The notes under the pieces: generated by a model
The model's input: the letters and a program-made list of their open reading frames with translations, nothing else
Database searches by the model: none
What the model was told of the DNA's origin: nothing
Part shown: positions 12,488 through 21,556 of the stretch, in pieces
Layout of the letters: each line of letters opens with the position of its first letter
Position numbering within the stretch: position 1 is the stretch's first letter
DNA from: Chloropicon primus
Lineage: Eukaryota > Chlorophyta > Chloropicophyceae > Chloropicales > Chloropicaceae
Assembly (NCBI GenBank): GCA_023205875.1
Contig: CP060757.1
Location: 310,001 to 374,000 of the forward strand
Direction of reading: 5' to 3'
Length of the DNA: 64,000 nt
Made by a program: the position numbers and the translations under genes

Positions 12488-13480
12488 TTAACCCGCGCTA
12501 ACAATCCTCAGGCCGTCCTGGAGGGCCTTCGTGTAGTCGTTAATGGCGAGAACGATCTGCTCGTCCTCCGAGATGCGCTCCTCCCTCTCCACCTGCATCC
12601 TGTTCTTCAGGGTGGCAAGCTCGCCCAAGATGAGAGCCTGGAACTTCTCGTCGCTCAGGTTCCTTCCCCCGGCCATCTCGTTCAGTTCTGACTGGAGCGA
12701 GTGCAACGCCGCCTCCCTGTTCGACTTTTCTGTTTCTATCCTCTCCTGCAGGCGGAAGATGTCTTCCCCGACGCGCTTCAGAGTCTGGGCCTCTCTCTCC
12801 AGGCGCGACACTCTCTCGTCCTCGATGCTTGCCTTGGTCTCATCGATCTTGAGCATCAAGCGCTGGGCAAGCTGATCCATCTGGACGCCCCTTTGCTCCC
12901 TCTCCTCCCTCAATCCGCTGTTGAGCTCGCTGAAAGAGCGAGAGAGGGCGTCCACTGACGTTTTAAGGCTCTTCTGGGTCTCCCTCGACTGCGCACTGAA
13001 CCTCTCGTACATGGACTTAAGCTCCGAGTTGAGCTGCACTTGAAGGTTTTTGTCCGCTTCGGTCCTCCTCCTGATTTCCAACTCAAGGTTGCTTTCTAGT
13101 CTGCTGATCGTCTCGGTCAAGGCCGAGTACTTGGAGTGCTCCGACTGCCTCCTGCTCTGCCTCTCGTGCTCCAAGTCTGTGTAAAAGGTCGAAAACTTTT
13201 CAGCAACCTTACCCAAGCGCTGAGCCGCATTGGAGAGAGCACCCGGAGTGCCGAAAGTCAGCTGGGCACCCGAGCCACCTCCCACCCCGCTCGCGGGGCG
13301 AAGGCCGGAGACAGTCGTCTCGGTATCCGCAGTTCTGTGAAGGTAAGAGCTCACTGGAGACTTCACTGGAGTGGCGCTCTCTCCCCTGCCCTCAGAAGTA
13401 TACGATCGAGAAGCACTGTTCATGCTTGAAGTGTCTTGACCTAGACTCAGACCACTAAAAGGGTTGTTGTCGTGAGACAT
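12488..13480 (-). CDS. SFA: SF-assemblin (striated microtubule-associated fibre protein)
   Basis: SF-assemblin builds the non-contractile striated fibres of flagellar roots in green algae and relatives. The true ATG is 13480 (MSHDNNPFSG), giving 330 residues; a longer frame starts at GTG. Residues 1-80 are a Ser/Thr/Pro-rich head with SPVSSY. The rest is a long segmented coiled coil (LEHERQSRRQSEHSKYSALT, NSGLREEREQRGVQMDQLAQ, RMQVEREERISEDEQIV). It ends with INDYTKALQDGLRIVSAG, the family's conserved C-terminus. The gene implies flagellar apparatus ancestry even if the organism is coccoid. Confidence 0.92.
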   Translation of the reverse strand: MSHDNNPFSGLSLGQDTSSMNSASRSYTSEGRGESATPVKSPVSSYLHRTADTETTVSGLRPASGVGGGSGAQLTFGTPGALSNAAQRLGKVAEKFSTFYTDLEHERQSRRQSEHSKYSALTETISRLESNLELEIRRRTEADKNLQVQLNSELKSMYERFSAQSRETQKSLKTSVDALSRSFSELNSGLREEREQRGVQMDQLAQRLMLKIDETKASIEDERVSRLEREAQTLKRVGEDIFRLQERIETEKSNREAALHSLQSELNEMAGGRNLSDEKFQALILGELATLKNRMQVEREERISEDEQIVLAINDYTKALQDGLRIVSAG

Positions 13481-13907
13481 GGGAATGCACTCCAGACACC
13501 GTCGCGACAGGTCTCGCGCCCTCTTCCTCCTTGGCACTCGGCGCTCCTCACGTGCTTGCCCAGGTGCAAGTAGCGTCTGTCCCCACTTCAAAGGTGGCAC
13601 CTTGGACTTGGATTCCTGCGCAAATTGTTCACGAAAGTCACGAGGACAGTGAGCGTAAGGGGGTCCGAGTCGTGACGGGGGCCACGGGGACAGGAGTCTG
13701 CTTCCACGATGCGCTCGATGCTCGCCTTCGCCTCGTTGTTTGTGTCCGTCCCCGAAGGTTTGGAATTCCCAATGATGGTGGATTCAAAATCAAAGAAGGG
13801 GGGGAGGAGAGGAGTCTTACAGAGTAGAGAGACGAAGACAAAACATCTATATGTTACAGGATTTTTGTTTCTTGGGAGGAACCCGCCCCCTGCCAGGAAA
13901 AACCATT
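13481..13907. other. Region between SRP54 3' end and SF-assemblin start
   Basis: This is the SF-assemblin upstream region and the SRP54 3' UTR (both genes are minus-strand). Minus-strand TGTAA occurs at 13817-13821 and 13854-13858. No gene is seen. Confidence 0.45.
13854..13858 (-). terminator. Poly(A) signal TGTAA of SRP54
   Basis: On the minus strand TGTAA occurs about 50 nt after the SRP54 stop; a second copy follows at 13817-13821. Confidence 0.5.
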
Positions 13908-15404
13908 TTACATCATGCCGCCCATACCTGGGAATCCAGGTGGGAGTTTACCCCCTTCGAGCTGCTTCATGAGACTCTGCAAGGCACCGACTCCGCCCAT
14001 CTGGTTGAGCATCCCGGGTGGAAGCATTTTGGACATCTGTTGCAAGTTCTGCCTGTTATTCAGGGAACTCATGCCACCACCCTTTCCTGGCATTTTCAGG
14101 CCCTTCATCTTACCCCACAGCTGCCCCATACGCTTGTGCTCGCTGATCAAAACTGCAACTTCCTGCATGGACCTGCCAGAGCCTTGGGCGATCCTCTCCA
14201 GCCTGCCGTCCTCCTGGAAGATCTTGATGTCCTGTGCGTCCAGCTCCTGGTCAGTCATGCTGTCCATCATCGTCATGAAGTGCTTCATCCTCTCTTGGCT
14301 TGCTTGCTCGGCACCTTTGGGGATGAGGTCCTGGCCGAAACCTGGGATCATCGACATGATTTGCCCCATCGGACCCATCTTCATGATGTTCGCGTACTGC
14401 TCATACAAGATGCGCATGGTGAACACGCCCCCCTGCAGCTTCTCCAGCAGCTCTGGCTGCTGATCCTCCGGGATCACGTCCGTGATCTTGTCCATGAAAC
14501 CCGTCCAGTCCCCGAGGCCAAGAAGGCGAGACACGAAGGACTTGGTGTGAAACTGCTCGAACTCGTCGATATGCTCGCCAGTACCGATGTAAATAATGGG
14601 GGAGTCCGTCGCCGCGACGGCAGACAGAGCGCCTCCTCCTTTGGCGTGGCCGTCGAGCTTCGTCACGATCACGGCGCCGACAGGGACGGTCTGCTTGAAC
14701 GCCAGGGCCTGGTCGTACGCCGCCTGGCCCACCGAGCCATCGATGACGAAAACGATGCAGTCCGGCTTCACGGCTTCCTCGATCTCCCTCATTTCCTCGA
14801 AGAGGGCGTCCTCCTGCTTGTGCCTTCCACTCGTATCCACGATGATGAGGTCGTACCTTTCCTCCCTGAAGCGCTGGACTCCCGCAGCAGCTATCGCTGC
14901 CGGGTCCGTCTCGGTGTAACTTCCGTAAAAAGGGATCCCCGCCTTCGTACAGTTCTGCTTCAGCTGGTCGAAAGCTCCCGCGCGGAAGGTATCCGCGCAG
15001 ATCATCGCGGGCCTATACCCCTTCCTCTTGTTGGCGTAAGCGTACTTCGTGCACGTCGTCGTCTTACCGTTACCCTGAAGACCCACGAACATGACCACGT
15101 TACTTCTCCCTTTCTTCAGCTCGTACGGCTCCGTGTCTGGATCCAGCATGGAGCAAAGCTCCGAGAACACGGCCTTCTCGATGACCTTCCTCTTGTTGAG
15201 GCCGGACGCCATGTCCTCTATCTGCACCGCGCGCTTCACGTTGTCCCTCAGTTGCTTGACGAGCTTTATGTTTATGTCCGCCTGAAGCAAAGCCGTCGCT
15301 ATGTCCTTCAAGCAGTTGTCCAACACGGCCTCGTCCACGAACGTGTTGTTCGCCATGCTGCGCAAGGCGCCCGTTATCTTGTTCCCTAGCTCCGCTAACA
15401 CCAT
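13908..15404 (-). CDS. SRP54: Signal recognition particle 54 kDa protein, cytosolic
   Basis: SRP54 binds signal peptides and SRP RNA and docks with the ER receptor through its GTPase. The single exon encodes 498 residues: an N domain (1-85), then the G domain with P-loop [10 protein letters not shown] (about residue 108), [22 protein letters not shown] and [14 protein letters not shown]. The Met-rich M domain starts near 330 and includes [11 protein letters not shown], the RNA-binding SGRSMQEV region, and the C-terminal GGMSSL and [12 protein letters not shown]. It is the eukaryotic cytosolic form, with no transit peptide. Most homologs have Ser or Ala where this P-loop has Asn, which is unlikely to abolish activity. 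Confidence 0.96.
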   Translation of the reverse strand: MVLAELGNKITGALRSMANNTFVDEAVLDNCLKDIATALLQADINIKLVKQLRDNVKRAVQIEDMASGLNKRKVIEKAVFSELCSMLDPDTEPYELKKGRSNVVMFVGLQGNGKTTTCTKYAYANKRKGYRPAMICADTFRAGAFDQLKQNCTKAGIPFYGSYTETDPAAIAAAGVQRFREERYDLIIVDTSGRHKQEDALFEEMREIEEAVKPDCIVFVIDGSVGQAAYDQALAFKQTVPVGAVIVTKLDGHAKGGGALSAVAATDSPIIYIGTGEHIDEFEQFHTKSFVSRLLGLGDWTGFMDKITDVIPEDQQPELLEKLQGGVFTMRILYEQYANIMKMGPMGQIMSMIPGFGQDLIPKGAEQASQERMKHFMTMMDSMTDQELDAQDIKIFQEDGRLERIAQGSGRSMQEVAVLISEHKRMGQLWGKMKGLKMPGKGGGMSSLNNRQNLQQMSKMLPPGMLNQMGGVGALQSLMKQLEGGKLPPGFPGMGGMM

Positions 15405-15420
15405 CGTGTCCCTCTCCTAA

Positions 15421-15457
<37 letters not shown>

Positions 15458-15767
15458 AGCGCTTCGCCCGATCTCTGGGGTTTCAGCCCCTCTGCAGAGG
15501 CTGCTCTCCTCAGCGGCGAGCAGAGGAGCAGGAGAGCAGCAGCAAGATGGTGAGGAGGAGGGAACGGGGGATGTGGATGGGAAGGGGGGAGGGGAGGGGG
15601 AACAGGGGGGCTTCCATTGGGCTTGTCCCTACCGGACCCATTCCCCAGAGAAAGACAGAAAGACAGAAAGACAGGGGGGAGGAGGGCAATGATGATGATC
15701 GATGGATGGATGGTGGTGGAGTAGAAGTTCTATCATTAATCATATTATATCGTATTATACCAAGTTG
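15405..15767. other. SRP54 upstream region with (CT)n / (GA)n tract
   Basis: A perfect dinucleotide run at 15425-15456 reads (GA)n on the SRP54 coding strand and ends 20 bp before its ATG. A G-rich stretch and (AGACAGAA)-like repeats lie near 15570-15675. The left end is the SRP54 leader and the right end the P4H 3' UTR. Confidence 0.5.
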
Positions 15768-16805
15768 TTAATAGTACTGGGCAGTCATCGGATTCCACAA
15801 GCGCTTTGGCCGAAACCTTTCTGTCCTCAAGACCTTGAGCCCGTCGCCTGCGACCCTCAGCCCGTTGAACTCGCTGAGTTGGTCCTTCACGTAGGGGACA
15901 TCCCCCGTGGTAGTCACATCCGTCCGGGACCAGATCGTGCTGGACCACTTCTCCCCCGAGATCACTGGACAGCCCTCGTGCAGGGAAGCCATGTCCTTGT
16001 AAACCAGGGAAGGATCCAAGTCCCAAAACACCAGAGCACTCGTTTTTTTCGGCCTCACGCTGTTTCTCCTGGACACTTCTGAGTAGCGGCCCTGGCACCT
16101 GGTCTCACGCGATACGTCGCGACCGTGTTTCTCCTGATAGTCTCTCTGCAGCGCCCCGAGGGGAAAGTTTGTCTCTCCACCGGCCTGGACGTCGCTGAGG
16201 TACATGAGGATCGTGACCGCCCTGTTGGGCTCGCCGTCAGCTTTGTCTTTCTTGTTCACCGCGTCAAAGTGCGGGTTATACTTCTCCGAAGGGTTGTACT
16301 TCAGAATCTGCAACGGTTCCTGAGTCAGGGCAGGCTGCCCAAGCAGCAAGGAGACCTTTTCTTGCAAGTGGGCTACCGTTTCCGTTTGGTACCTTTGTAG
16401 GAAGGCCCCTTGGCTGGTCCTCACCTTGCTCGTTTTCGTTTCGGAGAGCTTCCCGCTGACGACTTCGCTCCGTTCGAGGTTGCCCCTCCCCAACTCAACC
16501 AAGTGGTCAGCCTGCTCCTCCGTGAGCCAGTTGTGGATGACAAATGCCCGAGGGGACCACGACATGACCTCGATCCAGGTCTCGTTCGAACCGTGCACGG
16601 GCTCCCAGACAGAGAACGTCGTCTCGTCCAAAACGTGGTTGCTGTGCCTGACCTCTGCTGCACGAAACTCCTTGGGCAGCAAGTAATACACAAACAGGTA
16701 GGCCGAAAGAAACAGGAAAAGGGTCCTTTTGCTCGGCACCATGATCCGACCGATCACGGGGAGGGACGAGAACTTCTCCCCCCAGTGCTTCTTCTGCTCC
16801 TTCAT
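15768..16805 (-). CDS. Prolyl 4-hydroxylase, membrane-anchored 2-oxoglutarate/Fe(II) dioxygenase
   Basis: P4H hydroxylates peptidyl-proline in the ER/Golgi, in green algae mainly on wall and extracellular glycoproteins. The 345-residue protein has a short basic cytosolic tail, one hydrophobic anchor (about residues 27-43, FLFLSAYLFVYYLLP), and a lumenal catalytic domain. Iron ligands are the HxD pair in NPHFDAV (about 180) and the distal His in SLHEGCPV (about 276); the 2-oxoglutarate Lys is in GEKWSSTIW. TWIEVMSWSPRAFVIHNWL and RTSQGAFL match plant P4Hs. Start ATG 16805; single exon. Nearby secreted proteins (30.5-41.4 kb) are possible substrates only by speculation. Confidence 0.92.
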   Translation of the reverse strand: MKEQKKHWGEKFSSLPVIGRIMVPSKRTLFLFLSAYLFVYYLLPKEFRAAEVRHSNHVLDETTFSVWEPVHGSNETWIEVMSWSPRAFVIHNWLTEEQADHLVELGRGNLERSEVVSGKLSETKTSKVRTSQGAFLQRYQTETVAHLQEKVSLLLGQPALTQEPLQILKYNPSEKYNPHFDAVNKKDKADGEPNRAVTILMYLSDVQAGGETNFPLGALQRDYQEKHGRDVSRETRCQGRYSEVSRRNSVRPKKTSALVFWDLDPSLVYKDMASLHEGCPVISGEKWSSTIWSRTDVTTTGDVPYVKDQLSEFNGLRVAGDGLKVLRTERFRPKRLWNPMTAQYY

Positions 16806-16919
16806 CAGACGCCTTCCCTTGCAACAACCAACATCTTCACCACCGAGTCCTCAAACTGTGCAACGCCGAGCCAAGTTCTTCCCGGTCGACTCAACCCCGC
16901 TATCGAAAGATCTCGACAC

Positions 16920-17045
16920 GATCTTCGTTCCTGTGTGCCCCAACTTGTGTGCCCCAACTCGTGCTCCACGCGGCTCCCTGGCCCTGACACCGCCCTAGAA
17001 GCCCAGTCCCCTTGGCCTCCCTTGTCCTTGGGATCAGTTCCCCTG
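16920..17045. repeat. Direct repeat, left copy
   Basis: This copy pairs with 17122-17234. The inner block 16971-17037 is identical, 67 bp, to 17161-17227, an offset of 190 bp. The left copy carries a small extra internal duplication of GTGTGCCCCAAC. Confidence 0.85.
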
Positions 17046-17121
17046 CCTGGCTGCAGCACTTGTCTCTGTGCCTCGTTCGAGTTTGCCAGTTGTAGAGGAC
17101 TGGAACGACCGAAGGGACCCC

Positions 17122-17234
17122 GATCTTCGTTCCTGTGCGCCCCCCAACTCGTGCTCCTCGCGGCTCCCTGGCCCTGACACCGCCCTAGAAGCCCAGTCCC
17201 CTTGGCCTCCCTTGTCCTTGGGATCAGCTCCCCC
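17122..17234. repeat. Direct repeat, right copy
   Basis: Right-hand copy of the repeat described at 16920-17045; identical over 17161-17227 and about 90% similar over the flanks by eye. Confidence 0.85.
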
Positions 17235-17472
17235 TGACAGCTCGGTTTCGGTTTCGTCCAAAAACATTCAAGCGAGCTGTCGCGCTCCTTGGGCGTCGCT
17301 CGTGTCGACTCGGAGGAAGATTAGAGGACGGGGACGAGGGTTAGAGCGAAGGCTTGGACGGCAATTCGATGGTTTGTCTCGCGAGCTTTCCGCCGGTGCC
17401 TCGCTTGACCGGTTTGACGCCATGATCGCTTGGTGAGGCGGTCTGACGAGAGAGAGAGAGAGAGGGGGGGGG

Positions 17473-17480
17473 GCGGGAAA
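17473..17480 (-). promoter_or_regulatory. E2F-like site upstream of SNM1
   Basis: GCGGGAAA (TTTCCCGC on the other strand) matches the E2F/DP consensus TTTSSCGC, 26 bp before the SNM1 ATG. The same octamer also occurs inside a coding region (about 52341), so chance is possible. Confidence 0.35.
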
Positions 17481-17505
17481 CGAGGGAGTGAGAGAAGGGT
17501 TGGCG

Positions 17506-19083
17506 ATGTCTGACGAGGAGGAGGAGGACTTCAAGGCCAAGAGGCGGCGCGTTGTGCCGCGGTCCCTGGTGAAGAAGGTGTGGCCTTTCCTCGGGAAGCC
17601 GAGGAGGAAGGGGGAGGCGAAGCTCGAAGAGGCGAACCCGCGGGAACCGCGGGATGGAAAGGAAGGGAAGGAGAACTGCCTGTGTCCGGTATGTGGGATC
17701 AGCTTGATAGAGGTCTCCCCGACTCTGCTGGGGAGGCAGGCGCACGTGAATGCGTGCGTCGATAAGGGGACCGCAAGGTCTTTCGGAGGAGCCTGTGCTG
17801 CTGAGAGAGTCGAGACGGCGTCGGGAAGGGAGCCGAGCCCGAGGGGGAGTCCGCCCGCCGGCCCGAGGCCGAGGGACCTGTCCCCGGCGGTGCCTCCGCT
17901 TCACCCGATGCGAGGAAGCAAAGCTGCCCCGGGGAAGGGAAGGGGTGGTGGCGCGGACGCGGTGCCTTGGTTCATACAGAAGCAGCAGGCCCACGTCATT
18001 CGCGGGACGCCGGGGCCTTTTGCGGTGGACTGCTTCGGCGGTCGCCAGAGCACGCTGTTGGCCCAAAAGGGGACGACCTCGTGGTTCCTGTCCCACTTTC
18101 ACTCGGACCACTACGTGGGGCTGAAGAAGACGTTCTCGAATGGCCAGATCTACTGCACCATGACGACAGCAAAGCTCGTTCACCATATTCTGGGAGTCCC
18201 GTTGGAGGCGATATACGTTTTGGAGCTGGGGAAGCCTTGCGCGATCCAGGGTGTGAAAGTGACGGCCTTGGACGCGAACCACTGCCCGGGGGCCTGCATG
18301 TTTCTCTTCGAGCCGGCGGGGCAGACGCCGACGCTGCACACGGGCGACGCGAGGCTGGTGGGAGACAAGATGAAACGCATGCAGACCTTGTCGAGGGTGA
18401 AGGGGAACTGCACGCTCACCCTGGATACGACGTATTGCTCGCTCAGGTACAACTCTTTCCCCTCGCAGGCCAGGGTGATAGAGGCAATAGCGAACGTGGT
18501 GAAAGCCGAGGTGGCGAGCAACCCCAAGGCCCTGGTTCTCGTCGGATCTTACACCATCGGGAAGGAAGGGGTCTTCTTCGGCATCGCCGAGGCTCTCGGA
18601 ACCAAGGTGTACATCGGGGCCAAGAAGAGGCGGGTGATGGAGTGCTTGGATCTGGAGCCCAGGCTGGAGGCCCTCGTGACCCCGAACGACACGGAGACGA
18701 ACATCCACGCCGTCCCTCTGTTTCACACCAAGAACCAGAAGCGCATGGAGGCCATACTGAAGTACTACAAGGGCAGGTACACGGGGATCATCGCGATTTG
18801 CCCGACGGGGTGGTCTCTCGACTCCAGCGCCCAGAGCCAATCCAAGCTCACCCAGTTCTCCCCCCAGGGGAAGGGGCGCGCCAACTTCATCTCCTGCAGG
18901 AGGAAGGGCAAGGTGGTGACCTATTCCGTCCCTTACTCGGAGCACTCGAGTTTTGAGGAGATGAGGTCCTTCGTCAGCTGGCTCCAGCCCAAGGAGGTCG
19001 TCCCCTTTGTAAAAGTAAGCGACGAGGAAGCCTTTCGGCAGCTGACTCGTAGCAGCAGTAGCAGTGTTACAGCAATAGCATAA
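17506..19083 (+). CDS. SNM1: SNM1/Pso2-type DNA cross-link repair nuclease (beta-CASP)
   Basis: SNM1 proteins are 5' exonucleases that process DNA interstrand cross-links. The start is ATG 17506 (MSDEEEEDFKAKRRR); the frame upstream opens only with GTG. The protein has 525 residues. A UBZ4-like zinc finger lies at about 60-84 (CPVCGISLIE ... HVNACVD). The metallo-beta-lactamase core follows with SHFHSDHYVGL (HxHxDH, about 196), ALDANHCPGACMFLF, HTGDARL and LDTTYC. The beta-CASP region has SYTIGKEGVFF and ICPTGW, and the last catalytic His is in VPYSEHSSF. The layout UBZ-MBL-CASP matches SNM1A/Pso2. The C-terminus runs into poly-Ser. The 3' end is 40 bp from PEX12. Confidence 0.93.
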   Translation: MSDEEEEDFKAKRRRVVPRSLVKKVWPFLGKPRRKGEAKLEEANPREPRDGKEGKENCLCPVCGISLIEVSPTLLGRQAHVNACVDKGTARSFGGACAAERVETASGREPSPRGSPPAGPRPRDLSPAVPPLHPMRGSKAAPGKGRGGGADAVPWFIQKQQAHVIRGTPGPFAVDCFGGRQSTLLAQKGTTSWFLSHFHSDHYVGLKKTFSNGQIYCTMTTAKLVHHILGVPLEAIYVLELGKPCAIQGVKVTALDANHCPGACMFLFEPAGQTPTLHTGDARLVGDKMKRMQTLSRVKGNCTLTLDTTYCSLRYNSFPSQARVIEAIANVVKAEVASNPKALVLVGSYTIGKEGVFFGIAEALGTKVYIGAKKRRVMECLDLEPRLEALVTPNDTETNIHAVPLFHTKNQKRMEAILKYYKGRYTGIIAICPTGWSLDSSAQSQSKLTQFSPQGKGRANFISCRRKGKVVTYSVPYSEHSSFEEMRSFVSWLQPKEVVPFVKVSDEEAFRQLTRSSSSSVTAIA

Positions 19084-19123
19084 ACAAAAAAAAAAACATT
19101 TTAAGCGTCTTTCTGGAAGAGAA

Positions 19124-20341
19124 TCACGTGAAGTAGAGCTTCCTGACGTGCGCCTCGGTGGCTTCCACGCACGTGATCGGGCACTTCCTGTGCTCCTTGA
19201 CGTGGAGCATGATGCAGTTGTAGCAAAACACGTACCCGGTCACCGTCAGGACCGTCGGGTCCTGCTTCATTCTCCTGCAGATGGGGCAGAGCTTCGGGGA
19301 GTTTGGCAGCTTCAAGCCGTTCTCGCGGTCGGGCTCGGGCGCGGGGGGGGGCGGGAGGTTCTTCCCCCTTGTGGAGGCGGCCTTCGCGGCCTCCTCCCCC
19401 CTCGAGTACCACCACTCCAGCGCCTTGCACGACAGCGCGAACGCGGCGAGCAGGAGCTTGTTGTAGTCCTCCACGAAGTGCCTCCCCCGCAGCAGCTTCA
19501 CTGCGGCCCACCTCCTCCAGGCGGGCCCCCCGGCCCGCGCCTCCATCAGCCCCGAGAGGGCCTCCCTCCTGAGCGCCCCCCTGAGCTTGTTCTGAGCGTC
19601 CCACTCCCTGTGGCTCAGCCTGGAGACGGGCATCTCGACCAGCCAGTGCTCGAGGGTGGCGTGGCTCGACAGGCCGGCGGTGAACCTGACGCGGCTGAAG
19701 ACGTCCTGCAGGCCGCACAGGAACTTTGCGACCGGGTACGTCCTCACGAGCCCCGAGAGCAGGGCCCGCTTGACCCTCTCGAGCGAGAACAGCCTGAACT
19801 CCACGGCCGCGGGGGACGTGTACCCGGAGAAGGCCCTCCGGTCCTCGTCCCGCCCCTGCTGCTGCTCGGAGGCCTCGATCTGCGCCTGGACGGAGAGCCA
19901 CTCCTCGGCCTCCTCCCTGAGCTGCGCGAGCTTGTTGTCCAGGTACGGCCCGGCGACGTGGACGAGCGCCGCGAGGCAGGCGAGCTTGAGGCGGCGGCGA
20001 GCCCCCCCGGCGCTGCTGCTCTTGGGCTTGAGCAGGAGGTCCTCCCGGGCGATCCAGTACAGGGACTCCCCCACCGTGCCCCCGTCCCTCAGGAGGGAGA
20101 CCAGAGCGAAGTGGAACCCCAGCAGGGCGGCGATCTCGTGGGAGTACCGCTTCCACGCCGGCGTTGGCAGGAACTTGTGGGCGAACGAGGCGAACGTCTC
20201 GTGCGTCAGCCGCTTCAGCAGCTGGGAGGTCCCGGCGTCCAAGATCGGCGCCAGGTTCCGGGGCGTCCGGGCGAAGATCCGAGGAGGAGGGCCCGCGCCT
20301 GAGGAGGACGAGGCCGTCATCGTCGTTGGGGGTTGATCCAT
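19124..20341 (-). CDS. PEX12: Peroxin 12, peroxisomal RING E3 ligase subunit
   Basis: PEX12 forms, with PEX2 and PEX10, the peroxisomal membrane ligase that recycles the import receptor PEX5. ATG 20341 (MDQPPTT) gives 405 residues; one codon upstream is only GTG. The N-terminal Pex2/Pex12 domain includes LKRLTHETFASFAHKFLP and hydrophobic helices, with YPVAKFLCGLQ and YNKLLLAAFALSCKALEWWY further on. The C-terminal reduced RING has CPICRR (about residue 353), GYVFCYNC and KCPIT, the C5-type arrangement that lacks the usual full set of zinc ligands and is characteristic of PEX12. Single exon. Confidence 0.93.
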   Translation of the reverse strand: MDQPPTTMTASSSSGAGPPPRIFARTPRNLAPILDAGTSQLLKRLTHETFASFAHKFLPTPAWKRYSHEIAALLGFHFALVSLLRDGGTVGESLYWIAREDLLLKPKSSSAGGARRRLKLACLAALVHVAGPYLDNKLAQLREEAEEWLSVQAQIEASEQQQGRDEDRRAFSGYTSPAAVEFRLFSLERVKRALLSGLVRTYPVAKFLCGLQDVFSRVRFTAGLSSHATLEHWLVEMPVSRLSHREWDAQNKLRGALRREALSGLMEARAGGPAWRRWAAVKLLRGRHFVEDYNKLLLAAFALSCKALEWWYSRGEEAAKAASTRGKNLPPPPAPEPDRENGLKLPNSPKLCPICRRMKQDPTVLTVTGYVFCYNCIMLHVKEHRKCPITCVEATEAHVRKLYFT

Positions 20342-21520
20342 CACGTCACGTCACGCCGTGGTGGTGAGGATGAGGATGGAGGCTCTTGCGCGCGCTTGTG
20401 TGTGCGTGTGTGTTCCGCCAATCGATCCCGTCCACCAAAAAAGTCAGGCGAGTCAGGCGACGGGACGAAGAAGAAGAAGAAGAAGAAGACCACGGCGAGC
20501 GTCGTCGTGCACAGGATCCATCACCAACCTCTCCGCGTCGAGTCGAGTCGAGATACCGCTCTCTATATATATCTATGTCTCTCTGCCTCTGTCCTTCCGT
20601 CTCTGCGGTTACACGAGACGACCGATGGAGATGTGGATCTGGACGCGCTGGACCTCCCTTCCCTTCCCTCTCAGCACCACCAACGAAAACGCATCGCCAC
20701 CTCTCTGACCCCCGCGTCCTCCCCTCGTCCTCAGACTTCTGTCCGCTTCTGTCCGCTTCTGCCTCCTCCTGCCCTCTCTCTCTCTCTCTCCTGCGTTTGA
20801 GCAAGAAGAGATCAAACCACAGACTCAACCGACAGGATCAATCGAAGAAATCCCTCTAGCAACGCCCCACCTCTCGTCCTCAGCCCCCAGCACTTCTGTC
20901 CACTTCTGCCTCCCTCCCTCTCCCTCCCTCTCCCTCGCTCCCTCCCTCCCTCGCTCCCTCTCCCTCGCTCTCTCTCTCTCTCTCTTGCGAAGCGGCGTAG
21001 GTCAACAACCCACGAACCCGAGGATAACTCAATCCAATGACCTCGAGTAGAACCTCTCTCCCCCCCTCTCCCTCTCCCTCCCTCTCCCTCGCTCCCTCCC
21101 TCCCTCGCTCCCTCTCCCTCGCTCTCTCTCTCTCTCTCTTGCGAAGCGGCGTAGGTCAACAACCCACGAACCCGAGGATAACTCAATCCAATGACCTCGA
21201 GTAGAACCTCTCTCCCCCCCTCTCCCTCCCTCGCTCCCTCCCTCTCCCTCCCTCGCGCGCTCGCTCGCGCGCTCTCTTGTGTTCGGTTTGGAGTGTCCCG
21301 CGTTTCTTCTTTTTTGAGTGTACGAAGGCCCCACGTTTTCCCTGTCTCTTTCTCGTGGTTCCCTCGTGGGAGTAGAGATTTCAAATCGATCCCCCTGGGC
21401 GCCGACACGAGGATCTCCATTGGTGGAGAACCCAAACTCACAGGATAACGAACACACGTATCACACAGAGCGCAGGCTTTCGCCAAGCTTGGACGCGTGA
21501 CGACGACCAAGACCAACACC

Positions 21521-21552
<32 letters not shown>

Positions 21553-21556
21553 GAAC
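20342..21556. other. Long divergent intergenic region PEX12 / ATP-ADP translocase
   Basis: The region is about 1.2 kb of CT-rich low-complexity sequence with a GAA-type run (20467-20490), TATATATATC near 20563, the 154-bp tandem duplication at 20917-21228 and an (ACG)n run just before the translocase ATG (21523-21551). No convincing gene. Confidence 0.6.
20917..21228. repeat. Tandem duplication, 154-bp unit, two copies
   Basis: Each unit is a CT-rich tract followed by a unique ~85-bp block beginning TTGCGAAGCGGCGTAGG, at 20985 and again at 21139. The copies look identical across the unique block, so the duplication is recent. A partial third CT-rich arm continues to about 21245. Confidence 0.9.

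Larger units (their letters stand above)
16806..17505. other. Divergent intergenic region P4H / SNM1
   Basis: The region contains a pair of direct repeats (16920-17045 and 17122-17234), a dispersed motif also seen elsewhere (17381-17421), a (GA)n tract (about 17450-17463) and an E2F-like GCGGGAAA at 17473-17480, 26 bp from the SNM1 ATG. No gene is seen. Confidence 0.55.

Noticed and set aside
13851-15389. 512-codon plus frame opposite SRP54
   Set aside because: Antisense shadow.
17122-17234. Possible small gene spanning the direct repeats
   Set aside because: Frames across the two repeat copies are short, differ between copies and have no start with conserved sequence.
21497-21556. Poly-Thr N-terminal extension of the translocase from (ACG)n
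   Set aside because: The frame opens with GTG, not ATG; the ATG at 21557 starts a normal transit peptide.
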